DNA from: Gammaproteobacteria bacterium
Lineage (GTDB): Bacteria; Pseudomonadota; Gammaproteobacteria; Steroidobacterales; Steroidobacteraceae
Length of the DNA: 36,276 nt
Assembly: GCA_005878835.1 (NCBI GenBank)
Contig: VBMV01000075.1
Coordinates: 1-36,276, forward strand
Direction: 5' to 3'
Position 1 is the stretch's first letter. The number at the start of each line of letters is the position of its first letter. This document shows positions 25,120 through 32,448 of the stretch, in pieces. A program made the translations under genes and the position numbers. The notes below the pieces were generated by a model, which was given only the letters and a program-made list of their open reading frames with translations, did no database searches and had not been told where the DNA came from.

Positions 25120-25880
25120 TGCAGGTGCTCGAGCACGCCGCTCACCTGCTGTTTGAGCATGGCGGCGAACAGCGGCTGCAGCTGACTGAGCTGCTGGTCG
25201 GGGATGTCCTTCAGATCGGGGGGCAGTTTGAAGCCCGTCCAGGTCTGGATCTGATCCCCGCCCCACTGGCGCGCGTGGATTTCCGCGCTCGGGGCGGCCA
25301 GGCCGATCAGCAGCAGCTCGGTCAGATTGAGTAAGACCGGCGGCTTCTCCGCCGTGTCCTCCTCGCCCCGCGCCTCGGTCACGAAGCACCAGCCGCGCAG
25401 GTATTCCGGCAACTGCCGTCGCCGGGCGCCGTGCGAGGAGTCGTTGCGGCCGGGCCCCAGCACGATGACGGCGTCGACATGCCCGGCGGCGGCGAGCTGT
25501 GCGAACAGCGGCCCGCAGGCCTTCGGCAACCCCTTCGCGAGCGCGGCGTCGAGGAAGCAGGCCTCGCGCGCGCGCCGCAGAGCCTCGGTCGCGGCGGCCG
25601 CCACCGGCACCAGTCCCATCTGGGTCAGGCGCTCCCTGACCGCCTCCATCAGCATGGCACTGACGGACCACTCCAGGGTGTAGGTTTTGAGGAAACTGTT
25701 CTGCAGGTGCCGGGAGGCGTGGAAATGGGTGACTTCGGGTTCCAGCAGGTTCACCACCGCGACGTGCGCGCCGGCGATCAGCTGCAGGTTGGCGGGCTTC
25801 GGTGCTGCGACTGCGGTGCCTGCCAGCAGGCTCAATGCGGCTGCGGCGGTGGCCCCCGCCGTCGTTCTAGTTCTGATCAT
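25107..25880 (-). CDS. Secreted protein of unknown function
   Basis: I do not recognise this family. The 257-residue product from ATG 25880 has a signal peptide (IRTRTTAGATAAAALSLLAGTAVAAP, cleavage near residue 26); an upstream start at 25907 only adds an unlikely nonapeptide. The mature part has VAVVNLLEPEVTHFHASRHL near its start, Cys residues at FLD, ACG and GWC, a VDAVIVLGPGRNDSSHGARRR stretch, and a C-terminal helix ending LKQQVSGVLEHLQVTR. No lipobox or obvious catalytic motif was seen. It converges on the GIDE gene and shares a CTAG stop. Periplasmic location is likely. Confidence 0.75.
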   Translation of the reverse strand: MIRTRTTAGATAAAALSLLAGTAVAAPKPANLQLIAGAHVAVVNLLEPEVTHFHASRHLQNSFLKTYTLEWSVSAMLMEAVRERLTQMGLVPVAAAATEALRRAREACFLDAALAKGLPKACGPLFAQLAAAGHVDAVIVLGPGRNDSSHGARRRQLPEYLRGWCFVTEARGEEDTAEKPPVLLNLTELLLIGLAAPSAEIHARQWGGDQIQTWTGFKLPPDLKDIPDQQLSQLQPLFAAMLKQQVSGVLEHLQVTR

Positions 25881-25956
25881 ACGCTCGACCCCCGTAGCGG
25901 GACGCACGACCCCCTTGCGTGGGTGAGTCTAGCCCAGGCGAGGCGCCCGCAGCAGC

Positions 25957-25984
25957 ATAACGGGCGCTTAATAACGGGCGCTTA
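25957..25984. repeat. Perfect tandem duplication of 14 bases
   Basis: ATAACGGGCGCTTA occurs twice without a gap at 25957-25970 and 25971-25984, in the 183-base divergent region between the secreted-protein gene and fpr. Further along, CCGGCGCGCCGG (26016-26027) is a 12-base palindrome flanked by ACTCCC (26009-26014) and GGGAGT (26039-26044). Both could be regulatory or structural; no clear sigma70 promoter was seen. Confidence 0.8.
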
Positions 25985-26063
25985 TGAGTCCATGCCCTGA
26001 AACATCCAACTCCCGCCGGCGCGCCGGATACCATCGCTGGGAGTCTCCACGAGGGCGAGGACC

Positions 26064-26840
26064 TTGGCTGCCATCGGACCCGAACGCGTACTCTCCGTGC
26101 GGCACTGGACCGACACGCAATTCAGCTTCACGACCACGCGCGATCGCGGGCTGCGCTTCGAGAACGGGCAGTTCGTCATGGTCGGCCTGGCCGTGGACAG
26201 CCGGCCGGTGCTGCGCGCCTACAGCATCGCGAGCGCGAACCACGAGGAGCACCTCGAGTTCCTGAGCATCAAGGTACCCAACGGCCCGCTGACCTCGCGC
26301 CTGCAGCACGTGCGCGCCGGCGATGAAGTGCTCGTCAGCCGCAAGCCCACCGGCACCCTGTTGCTGCAGGACCTCAGGCCCGGCAAGCGGCTGTACCTGC
26401 TCAGCACCGGAACCGGCGCGGCGCCGTTCATGAGCCTGATCAAGGACCCCGAGGTCTACGAGCGCTTCGAGCACGTGGTGTTCGTCCACGGCGTGCGCTG
26501 GGCGCGCGAAACCGCCGTCGTCAGGCACCGGATCGAGGCGCTCAGGGCCCACGAGCTGCTGGGCGCGCAAGTGCGCGCCAAGCTGCACTACTACCCGACC
26601 GTGACCCGCGAGCCGAACGTGAGCTGCGGCCGTCTGACCGCTCTGATCGAGTCGGGGCGCCTGTCCCGCAACCTCGGGCTGCCGGCCCTCGACCCGGGGG
26701 CGGACCGCATCATGGTGTGCGGCAGTCCTGCGATGCTCACCGACACCTGCGCACTGCTCGACGCACGCGGCTTCACCCTCTCGGCCCGCATCGGCGAGCC
26801 CGGGGATTACGTGATCGAACGCGCCTTCGTCACGCGCTAG
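26064..26840 (+). CDS. fpr: Ferredoxin/flavodoxin-NADP+ reductase
   Basis: FAD flavoprotein exchanging electrons between NADPH and ferredoxin or flavodoxin, cytoplasmic. The 258-residue length fits the bacterial Fpr family. RAYSIASANHEEHLEF is the FAD-binding motif (R-x-Y-S), STGTGAAPFMSLIKDPE the NADP-binding loop, and VCGSPAMLTD the later nucleotide-binding turn; it ends GEPGDYVIERAFVTR with a terminal aromatic-plus-short tail resembling the subclass IA reductases. The start is TTG 26064, with GAGGG at eight bases upstream and correct alignment of the conserved N-terminus. It stands alone and converges on the GIY-YIG-like gene after 27 bases. Oxidative-stress regulation is typical but not visible here. 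Confidence 0.93.
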   Translation: MAAIGPERVLSVRHWTDTQFSFTTTRDRGLRFENGQFVMVGLAVDSRPVLRAYSIASANHEEHLEFLSIKVPNGPLTSRLQHVRAGDEVLVSRKPTGTLLLQDLRPGKRLYLLSTGTGAAPFMSLIKDPEVYERFEHVVFVHGVRWARETAVVRHRIEALRAHELLGAQVRAKLHYYPTVTREPNVSCGRLTALIESGRLSRNLGLPALDPGADRIMVCGSPAMLTDTCALLDARGFTLSARIGEPGDYVIERAFVTR

Positions 26841-26867
26841 CCCCAACGGCTTGCCTTGCCAATCAAA

Positions 26868-27455
26868 TCAGTGGCCGCCCGCGACCAGCAGGCCCGCGTC
26901 GCGCAGGGCGTCCGCCAGCTGTGCCTCGATGCGCGCCGCCTCGGCTTGGGCGATACGCTGCAGATGCAGGGTCGGCCCGCTCAGCACCTCGAGCCCACGC
27001 CGAAGAACGCTGCCGGCGGCGCGAATGCCGGCCTTGTGCTGGTCGAAGCGCTGCGCCGGGCTGTAGTGACTCATGCCGACGTACAGGCCGTGGGGCCCGC
27101 GGCTGCGGTCCCGGTAGTCGAGCAGCACGAGATAGATGTTGGCGCGGCCGGCTCGCGCGCAGCTGAAGCTGAGCGCCACTTCGTAGGCCGTGGGGAGCCA
27201 CTCTATGTAGCGCATCGGCAGCCACTCGGGAATGGACGCGGCGGCGCGCGACCACAGCGCCGCGAGCGCCGCCTCGATGTGGTGCGCGAATTCACCCCGC
27301 ATCCACAGCTCGTGAATGCAATGCGCGCCCGCGGCACCGTCGCCGTGCTGCAGCGCCGCCGCCAGGCGCCGCTCGATGGCCGGCCTGGTGAGCCCCGCGA
27401 GCGGACGCGCCGCGGGGGACGGCGCTGCCGCGGCGGTCCGGGCCGCCGGCCTCAT
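26868..27455 (-). CDS. GIY-YIG nuclease-like domain protein
   Basis: The 195-residue product has an Ala/Arg-rich N-terminus, a helical region (about 25-100), and a GIY-YIG-like core: NIYLVLLDY (IY at 107-108), GLYVGMS (123-129), RFDQHK (R136, H140) and a later Glu in ARIEAQLADAL (E177) followed by VAGG. The order IY, YVG, R, H and E matches the catalytic set of GIY-YIG nucleases, but the first motif is IYL rather than GIY and no DNA-binding domain is recognised. ATG 27455 overlaps the MFS stop by four bases (ATGA), so translation is coupled. What a putative nuclease does with an MFS transporter is unknown. Confidence 0.68.
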   Translation of the reverse strand: MRPAARTAAAAPSPAARPLAGLTRPAIERRLAAALQHGDGAAGAHCIHELWMRGEFAHHIEAALAALWSRAAASIPEWLPMRYIEWLPTAYEVALSFSCARAGRANIYLVLLDYRDRSRGPHGLYVGMSHYSPAQRFDQHKAGIRAAGSVLRRGLEVLSGPTLHLQRIAQAEAARIEAQLADALRDAGLLVAGGH

Positions 27456-28720
27456 GCCGCCGCCGCGGCCGGCGTGCGAGCGCTGACCCTGGCGCAGGCG
27501 AGCCACACGATCGCGCCGATCGCGATCGCCACCGGCACCACCAGCACCGCGCGCCCGAGGGACCCCACATCCGAGAGGTACCCGATCAGGACCGGCGAGG
27601 GCACATCCCCCAGCAGGTGGATGGCGAACATGCTGAGTGCCACGGCCGAGGCGCGCTCGAGCGGCGATACGATGTTGACGATCGCGGCATTGATGGGGCC
27701 GGTCGACATGAACAGCAGCAGCTCCGCCACGACGATCGCCGGGTAATAGATCGCCGGCGCCGGCGCGCTGAGCGCCAGCAGCGCAAAGGGCGCCGCCAGC
27801 AGGGTCGTGAAACCCGAGAACCACAGGTACGCCTGGGGCGAGAACCTGAGGAAGTAGTCCCCCAGCCACCCGCCGGCGAAGGTGCCGAGGAAACCCGTGA
27901 CGACCAGGATCGCTCCGAGGCCGGTCGTCGCCTCCACCGCCGGCACCGCGCGCACCCGCTCGAGAAAGGTCGGCATCCAGAAGCCGAGGCCGCCGAGCGC
28001 GAACGTGTAGGCGGCGTAGCCGATGACGAGCAGCATGTAAGGCGCACGGCGCAGGAAGCTCAGGTAGACCGCCAGCGGCCCGGGGCTGCGGCCGGCAACC
28101 GCAAGCGGGGCGGCTTGGCCAACGGGGGACGGGTCCTGAGCTCCGCGCGGCGGATCGGGCAGCCACAGCACCGCCGCCGCCAGCAGCATCCCGGGTGCAC
28201 CGGCCACCAGGAACGCCGCGCGCCAGCCGAAGTGATGGCCGATCAGGCCCCCGAGCACGATGCCGAGTGCCGAACCCACCGGGATCGCCATGTTGAGCAC
28301 CGAGTAGACGCGGCCCCGGCCGCTTACCGGGAAGCAATCCGCCAGCAGCGCCGGCGCGATGGCGACGTAGGCCGCCTCGCCGATGCCGACCAGCGCCCGT
28401 CCCGCGAGCAGCTGCGGATAGCTGCGCGCCAGCCCCGACAGCACGGTCGCCAGACTCCAGACGAACACCCCGAGCGCGATCGGGCGCGTGCGTGAGCCGC
28501 GATCGCCCCAGGCCCCGAACACCGGCGCGGCGAGCATGTACACCAGCATGAAGGCCGGCACCAGCCAGCCGAGCTGCGCGTCCGATAACGCCATGGCCCC
28601 CTTGAGCTCCGGCACCAGCGGGGACACGACGTAGCGATCGAGGTAGTTGAGCAGGTTGATCGCGGTGAGGACGCTGAGCGCCCGGATGGCCGAGCGCGGC
28701 GCAGGTGCGGCGGTGCCCAA
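27452..28720 (-). CDS. Spinster-like MFS transporter
   Basis: Twelve-helix inner-membrane transporter, 422 residues. It begins with TAINLLNYLDRYVVSPLVPELKGAM, the spinster-type first helix and following loop, and has the MFS motif GAWGDRGSRTRPIALG (loop 2-3) and LVGIGEAAYVAIAPALLADCFPVSGRGRVYS. Substrate unknown; the spinster group includes lipid and sugar-phosphate related carriers. I choose TTG 28720, since the open frame extends to 28924 but only through the response-regulator gene; the first helix starts about 15 residues after it. A GGGAA lies about ten bases upstream. It is 47 bases downstream of the LytTR gene and overlaps the GIY-YIG-like gene. Confidence 0.88.
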   Translation of the reverse strand: MGTAAPAPRSAIRALSVLTAINLLNYLDRYVVSPLVPELKGAMALSDAQLGWLVPAFMLVYMLAAPVFGAWGDRGSRTRPIALGVFVWSLATVLSGLARSYPQLLAGRALVGIGEAAYVAIAPALLADCFPVSGRGRVYSVLNMAIPVGSALGIVLGGLIGHHFGWRAAFLVAGAPGMLLAAAVLWLPDPPRGAQDPSPVGQAAPLAVAGRSPGPLAVYLSFLRRAPYMLLVIGYAAYTFALGGLGFWMPTFLERVRAVPAVEATTGLGAILVVTGFLGTFAGGWLGDYFLRFSPQAYLWFSGFTTLLAAPFALLALSAPAPAIYYPAIVVAELLLFMSTGPINAAIVNIVSPLERASAVALSMFAIHLLGDVPSPVLIGYLSDVGSLGRAVLVVPVAIAIGAIVWLACARVSARTPAAAAA

Positions 28721-28767
28721 GGTGTGAAATTCCCGCGGTGGACCCGCGCGGGACTTTACGCGCGCCC

Positions 28768-29553
28768 TCAGGCGGGCGCGAGCTTCAGACGCTCGAGGTA
28801 CTGGCGCACCGGCTCGCGAAACCCCTCGCTGCTGGTGATGGTGGTGCCGCCGGCCACCACCAGGATGAAGTCCCCGCGCGGGGTGCGGCTCACTTCCCGC
28901 ACGTGACTCATGTTCACCAGACACGAGCGGCTGATGCGCAGCATCGGCTGCGCCTGAAAGGTCCTCTCGGCCTGCTGCAGCGTGCTGCGCGCGTGAAAAG
29001 TCTCGCGGCCGATGGTGAGGCGCACGTAGTTGCGGTCGGCCTCCACCACCTCCACCTGCGACACGTCCAGCATGTGCATGCGGCTGCCGGCCTCCGCCAG
29101 CACGCGCGGCTGCGCGTCCGCGCGTGCCCGGGCGCCGCGTTCCAGCTGCTCGAGCAGCGCTTCGAGGGCGCTGCGCCGGTCGAGGGAACCGTGCGCCTGG
29201 TGACGGCGGCGCACGCGCGCCAGCGTAGCCTTGAAGCGCGCGTCATCGAAGGGCTTCAACAGGTAGTCGACGGCGCTCACCTCGAACGCCTCCAGCGCAT
29301 ACTGATCGTAGGCGGTGACGAACACGATGAGCGGCAGGCTGAGCGGATCGAGCGCGCGCGCCAGCGCGAGCCCCGACATGGAGTCCATCTGGATGTCGAG
29401 GAACAGCAGCTGCGGCGGCTGCAGGCGGATGGCCTGCAGTGCGGCGCTCGGGTCCCCGAACTCGCCGACCACCTTCAGGTCCGGCTCGCGCTCGCAGCAC
29501 TCGCGCACGCTGCGCCGCGCCACCGGCTCATCGTCGACGATCATCACCTCCAT
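28768..29553 (-). CDS. LytTR-family response regulator
   Basis: The 261-residue product has an N-terminal receiver domain (about 1-120) with acidic pocket D7/D8, phosphoacceptor D53 in LLFLDIQMD, T80 in FVTAYD and K100 in DYLLKPF. The C-terminal LytTR DNA-binding domain (about 155-258) shows VEVVEADRNYVRLTIG, FHARSTLQQAERTF and ISRSCLVNMSHVREV. It may start at ATG 29553 or at the GTG 29556 that overlaps the kinase stop (GTGATG). It is cotranscribed with the kinase and very likely with the MFS and GIY-YIG genes. Specific targets cannot be named; the operon itself is a candidate. Confidence 0.93.
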   Translation of the reverse strand: MEVMIVDDEPVARRSVRECCEREPDLKVVGEFGDPSAALQAIRLQPPQLLFLDIQMDSMSGLALARALDPLSLPLIVFVTAYDQYALEAFEVSAVDYLLKPFDDARFKATLARVRRRHQAHGSLDRRSALEALLEQLERGARARADAQPRVLAEAGSRMHMLDVSQVEVVEADRNYVRLTIGRETFHARSTLQQAERTFQAQPMLRISRSCLVNMSHVREVSRTPRGDFILVVAGGTTITSSEGFREPVRQYLERLKLAPA

Positions 29554-30785
29554 CACAGCGCGGCCCCCACGTCAGGGCGCGCGGCGCTGTCCGGCCCGTC
29601 GCGCAGCAGCGGCATGTGAATCTGCGCCCTCCAGAGATGCTCATCAGCGGGGCCCGCCTCGAAGCTGGCCCGCTCGCCGAACTGCACCGCCAGGCGCTCG
29701 CGCACGTTCGCGAGCCCGATCCCCGTGTCCCCGCTGCCGCCGCGGCCCGGCGCGATGGTGTTCAGCACCCGCAGCGTGAGGGTCTCGGCGCTGACACTCG
29801 CCTCGACGCGGATGGTGACCGCGCCTTCGTGTCCGGCGAGCCCGTGCAGCACCGCGTTCTCCACCAGCGGCTGCAGGATCAGGCTCGGCACCCAGGCGCG
29901 CGGAGTGTCCTCACGGGCTGGCGCCGTGATGGTCAGCCGGTCCGCGAAGCGCTTCTGCTGCAGCTCCAGATACAGCGCCACGAACTGCAGCTCGTCGGAC
30001 AGCCGCGAGAACTCCCGCTCCCCCGCGCTCAGGAGCCGGCGCAGCAGGTCCCCGAGCTGCACCACCATGGCCTGGGCCGCCGGCGGATCCCAGCTGATCT
30101 GCCCGCGGATGGTGTGCAACAGGTTGAACAGCGTGTGCGGCGAGAGCTGCATGCGCAGCGCCGCCAGGTGCGCCTGCGTGAGCGCGCGCTCGAGCGCCGC
30201 CGAGCGCAGCTGCGAGTCGCGCAGGCGCTGATAGAACGCGAAGCCGGTGACCAGCGCGAGCCCGAAGCCGTAGGTCACCAGGAAATTCGTGGCGCTCGCG
30301 ATCCAGGTGGGAATTTCCCCACCGGCGAGGAAATCCGTCCAGCCCTGTCCGGATGAGCCCGGATGCTCGTGTTCCCCCTGGCCCAGCAGGTGCGTCCCCA
30401 GCGCCAGCGCCGGGAAGGCGAGCACCGCGAAGCCGAGCGCGCACAGCAGCTGGATGGGCGCGGCCCGCCACAGCGGTCGCCAGCCGGTACGGAGCGATCT
30501 CCACATGGACAGCAGGAACAGCGGGTACAGCAGCAGGTGCTGGATGAGGCGCGCATCCCAGGCGGCGAATACGTGCTCGATCTTCATGGACGAGAGACTC
30601 GCCTGCATGCTGTTGGCGTACAGGACGTTCGACAGCGCCACGTAGATCCAGAATGCCGTCAGCACGGTGAGGTGCGGCCAGAAGCTGCGTCCGGCGGCGA
30701 GCCCCTCGCGCCCCGCCTGCACGGTAGCGTGCTCCGCCAGGTCGGCAAACGGCGGCGTGAGGCGATCCAACGGTGAGACGCTCAT
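29553..30785 (-). CDS. LytS/YehU-type membrane sensor histidine kinase
   Basis: The 410-residue product has four to five membrane helices in about residues 34-190 and a kinase core of the His_kinase (PF06580) type: LRMQLSPHTLFNLLHTI with phosphoacceptor H217 (usual form PHFLFN, here PHTLFN), the LVENAVLHGLAG N-box and GIGLANVRERLAVQFGE G-box. The input region is a transmembrane bundle with a short periplasmic loop (GEHEHPGSSG, about 137-145) containing His residues. The ligand is unknown. ATG 30785 is the only sensible start; a noncoding region of 305 bases follows up to urcA. It overlaps the regulator by four bases. Confidence 0.92.
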   Translation of the reverse strand: MSVSPLDRLTPPFADLAEHATVQAGREGLAAGRSFWPHLTVLTAFWIYVALSNVLYANSMQASLSSMKIEHVFAAWDARLIQHLLLYPLFLLSMWRSLRTGWRPLWRAAPIQLLCALGFAVLAFPALALGTHLLGQGEHEHPGSSGQGWTDFLAGGEIPTWIASATNFLVTYGFGLALVTGFAFYQRLRDSQLRSAALERALTQAHLAALRMQLSPHTLFNLLHTIRGQISWDPPAAQAMVVQLGDLLRRLLSAGEREFSRLSDELQFVALYLELQQKRFADRLTITAPAREDTPRAWVPSLILQPLVENAVLHGLAGHEGAVTIRVEASVSAETLTLRVLNTIAPGRGGSGDTGIGLANVRERLAVQFGERASFEAGPADEHLWRAQIHMPLLRDGPDSAARPDVGAAL

Positions 30786-31090
30786 CCCAATAGCCTACGC
30801 CCAACGGCGCCGCGCGTGCTTGGGGCCGATGGGCGATCCGGGACGAGGGCGTTGCCCCGAGGGACGAGCCCGGGAACGCGCGCCGGCACACCGGTGCGAG
30901 CCGCGCGCGCCGACGCGAACCCCCTGCACTGACGACCGGTGTCAGCGTTCCGCGCGGTACGAACGCGTCAGCGGCAGGGATCAACACGAGTCGCGCGGGC
31001 TTCGCGCGCGACGCGCGCGGGAGTCTCATAGCCAGGCCGCACAACACAGCGGCAACGACGAATCCACCCTAACACTTCGTGGAGAGACAC
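30786..31090. other. 305-base intergenic region between divergent kinase and UrcA genes
   Basis: No ORF of quality was found. It contains GC-rich dyads, for example CTGAC/GTCAG around ACCGGT (about 30935-30955) and GCGCGC-rich stretches near 31000. I see no convincing sigma70 promoter on either strand. Just before urcA, GGAG (31081-31084) provides its ribosome site. Both divergent transcripts must start here. Confidence 0.5.
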
Positions 31091-31432
31091 ATGACCTCAG
31101 CCACCTCGACTGATCTGCTGCGCGCCTCGGCAGCCCTGACCGCCTGTCTGATCGTCGGCGCCTCGGCCTACGCGGCTGCCCCCACCGACCCCTCCCCGAG
31201 CGTGCAGGTCAGTTACCACGACCTCAATCTCGCCACCGAGGAGGGAACGCAGGCGCTCTACGCCCGCATCGTGTCGGCGGCGCACAAGGTGTGCGAGGTC
31301 AGGGACATTCGTAACCTCGCCGCGTTCGCCGCGGCGAGCGCCTGCCGCGAACAGGCCATAGCGCGCGCGGTGCACGACGTGAACAACCCGCGGCTGGCCG
31401 CCGTCTACACGGCGCACCAGCGCCACGGTTAG
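31091..31432 (+). CDS. UrcA-family small secreted protein
   Basis: The 113-residue product has a signal peptide (about 1-28, RASAALTACLIVGASAYA) and the UrcA pattern: VSYHDLNLATEEGTQALYARIVSAAHKVCEV, then SACREQAIARAVHDVNNPRLAAVY. The two Cys of the mature part (in KVCEV and SACRE) probably form a disulfide. The family is of unknown function and was named in alphaproteobacteria and relatives; it is periplasmic by its signal. ATG 31091 follows GGAG at six bases; an in-frame GTG at 31079 is less suitable. A 13-base-pair terminator hairpin follows 11 bases after the stop. Confidence 0.88.
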   Translation: MTSATSTDLLRASAALTACLIVGASAYAAAPTDPSPSVQVSYHDLNLATEEGTQALYARIVSAAHKVCEVRDIRNLAAFAAASACREQAIARAVHDVNNPRLAAVYTAHQRHG

Positions 31433-31443
31433 CCCGAGCGACC

Positions 31444-31474
31444 GGCGGGTGACCTGCGCTCCAGGTCACCCGCC
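31444..31474. terminator. Strong bidirectional hairpin between urcA and aldo/keto reductase
   Basis: GGCGGGTGACCTG (31444-31456) and CAGGTCACCCGCC (31462-31474) form a perfect 13-base-pair stem with a five-base loop, ending two bases before the reductase stop. It lies between two convergent genes. No T tract follows, so it may act with Rho or mainly protect 3' ends. Confidence 0.75.
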
Positions 31475-31476
31475 CG

Positions 31477-32439
31477 CTATCCGATCGCGGCGAGCTCGCT
31501 CTCGCTGAGCTTGATGCGCGCGGCGGCGACATCCTCCTCCAGGTGCGCCACCGAAGAGGTACCGGGGATGGGCAGCATCACCGGGGTCGCCAGCAGCCAG
31601 GCGATGGCCGCCTGAAACACGCTCACGCCGTGCGCGTGCGCAATCGCCTCGAGTGCCTTGCTCGCGGCGTTGCGCTCGAGGGTATCCGAGGAACCGCGCG
31701 CGATGGGCGCCCAGGGAATGAACGCCAGGCCCTCGTGCTGGCACAGCGCGAGCACATCCGCCGAGCTGCGGTCGGCGACGTTGTAGCGGTTCTGCACCGA
31801 GACGATCGGCGTCACGCGCCGCGCGCGGGCGAGCTCCGTGACGCTGAAATTCGACACGCCCACGTGACGGACCTTGCCTTCCTTCTGCAGGCGCGCCAGC
31901 TCCCCGATCGAATCCTCCAGCGGCACCTTCGGATCGATGCGGTGAAACTGGTACAGATCGATGCGCGTGAGCCTGAGGCGCTTCAGGCTCGCCTCGCACG
32001 CCTCACGCAAGTGCTCGGGTCGGCCGTCCGGCACCCACTGGTCGGGCCCCGGGCGCACGAAGCCGCCCTTGGTGGCGATGACCAGGCCGGCCGGATAAGG
32101 GTGCAGCGCCTCGGCGATCAGGCGCTCGCTGACCTGCGGTCCATAGGCATCCGCGGTGTCGATGAAATCGACACCGAGCTCCACGGCGCGCCGTAGCACG
32201 CGCCGTGCCTCGGCCACATCCTTGGGCTCGCCCCAGATCCCCGGTCCGGTGATGCGCATGGCGCCGAAGCCCATGCGATTGACGACGAGGTCGCCGCCGA
32301 TCTTGAGAGTCCCCGCCGCTGCAGCCGGTGGCGTCTGCGGCGAGCCGGCGCGCAGCGGCTCACGTGGCGCCATGAGACCCGCCATACCCACGACACCGCT
32401 CACGAGCACCTGCCTGCGCGTCAACCGCTGCGTCTCCAT
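31477..32439 (-). CDS. Tat-type secreted aldo/keto reductase
   Basis: The 320-residue product starts with METQRLTRRQVLVSGVVGMAGLM, a twin-Arg signal motif (TRRQVLV) with hydrophobic stretch, so Tat export is probable. The mature TIM barrel of the aldo/keto reductase superfamily shows FIDTADAYG (D and Tyr), VIATKGGF (Lys), LYQFHRID (His) and the IPGTSSVAHLEEDV NADP-binding end. All four catalytic residues are visible. A cytoplasmic fate after Tat failure cannot be excluded, since NADPH use in the periplasm is awkward. It starts ATG 32439 and lies 9 bases downstream of the outer-membrane protein gene, suggesting cotranscription. Confidence 0.9.
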   Translation of the reverse strand: METQRLTRRQVLVSGVVGMAGLMAPREPLRAGSPQTPPAAAAGTLKIGGDLVVNRMGFGAMRITGPGIWGEPKDVAEARRVLRRAVELGVDFIDTADAYGPQVSERLIAEALHPYPAGLVIATKGGFVRPGPDQWVPDGRPEHLREACEASLKRLRLTRIDLYQFHRIDPKVPLEDSIGELARLQKEGKVRHVGVSNFSVTELARARRVTPIVSVQNRYNVADRSSADVLALCQHEGLAFIPWAPIARGSSDTLERNAASKALEAIAHAHGVSVFQAAIAWLLATPVMLPIPGTSSVAHLEEDVAAARIKLSESELAAIG

Positions 32440-32448
32440 TGCGCGATG

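Noticed and set aside
30786-31090. LytTR operator direct repeats upstream of the kinase
   Set aside because: No pair of consensus-like LytTR sites at the usual spacing could be recognised.
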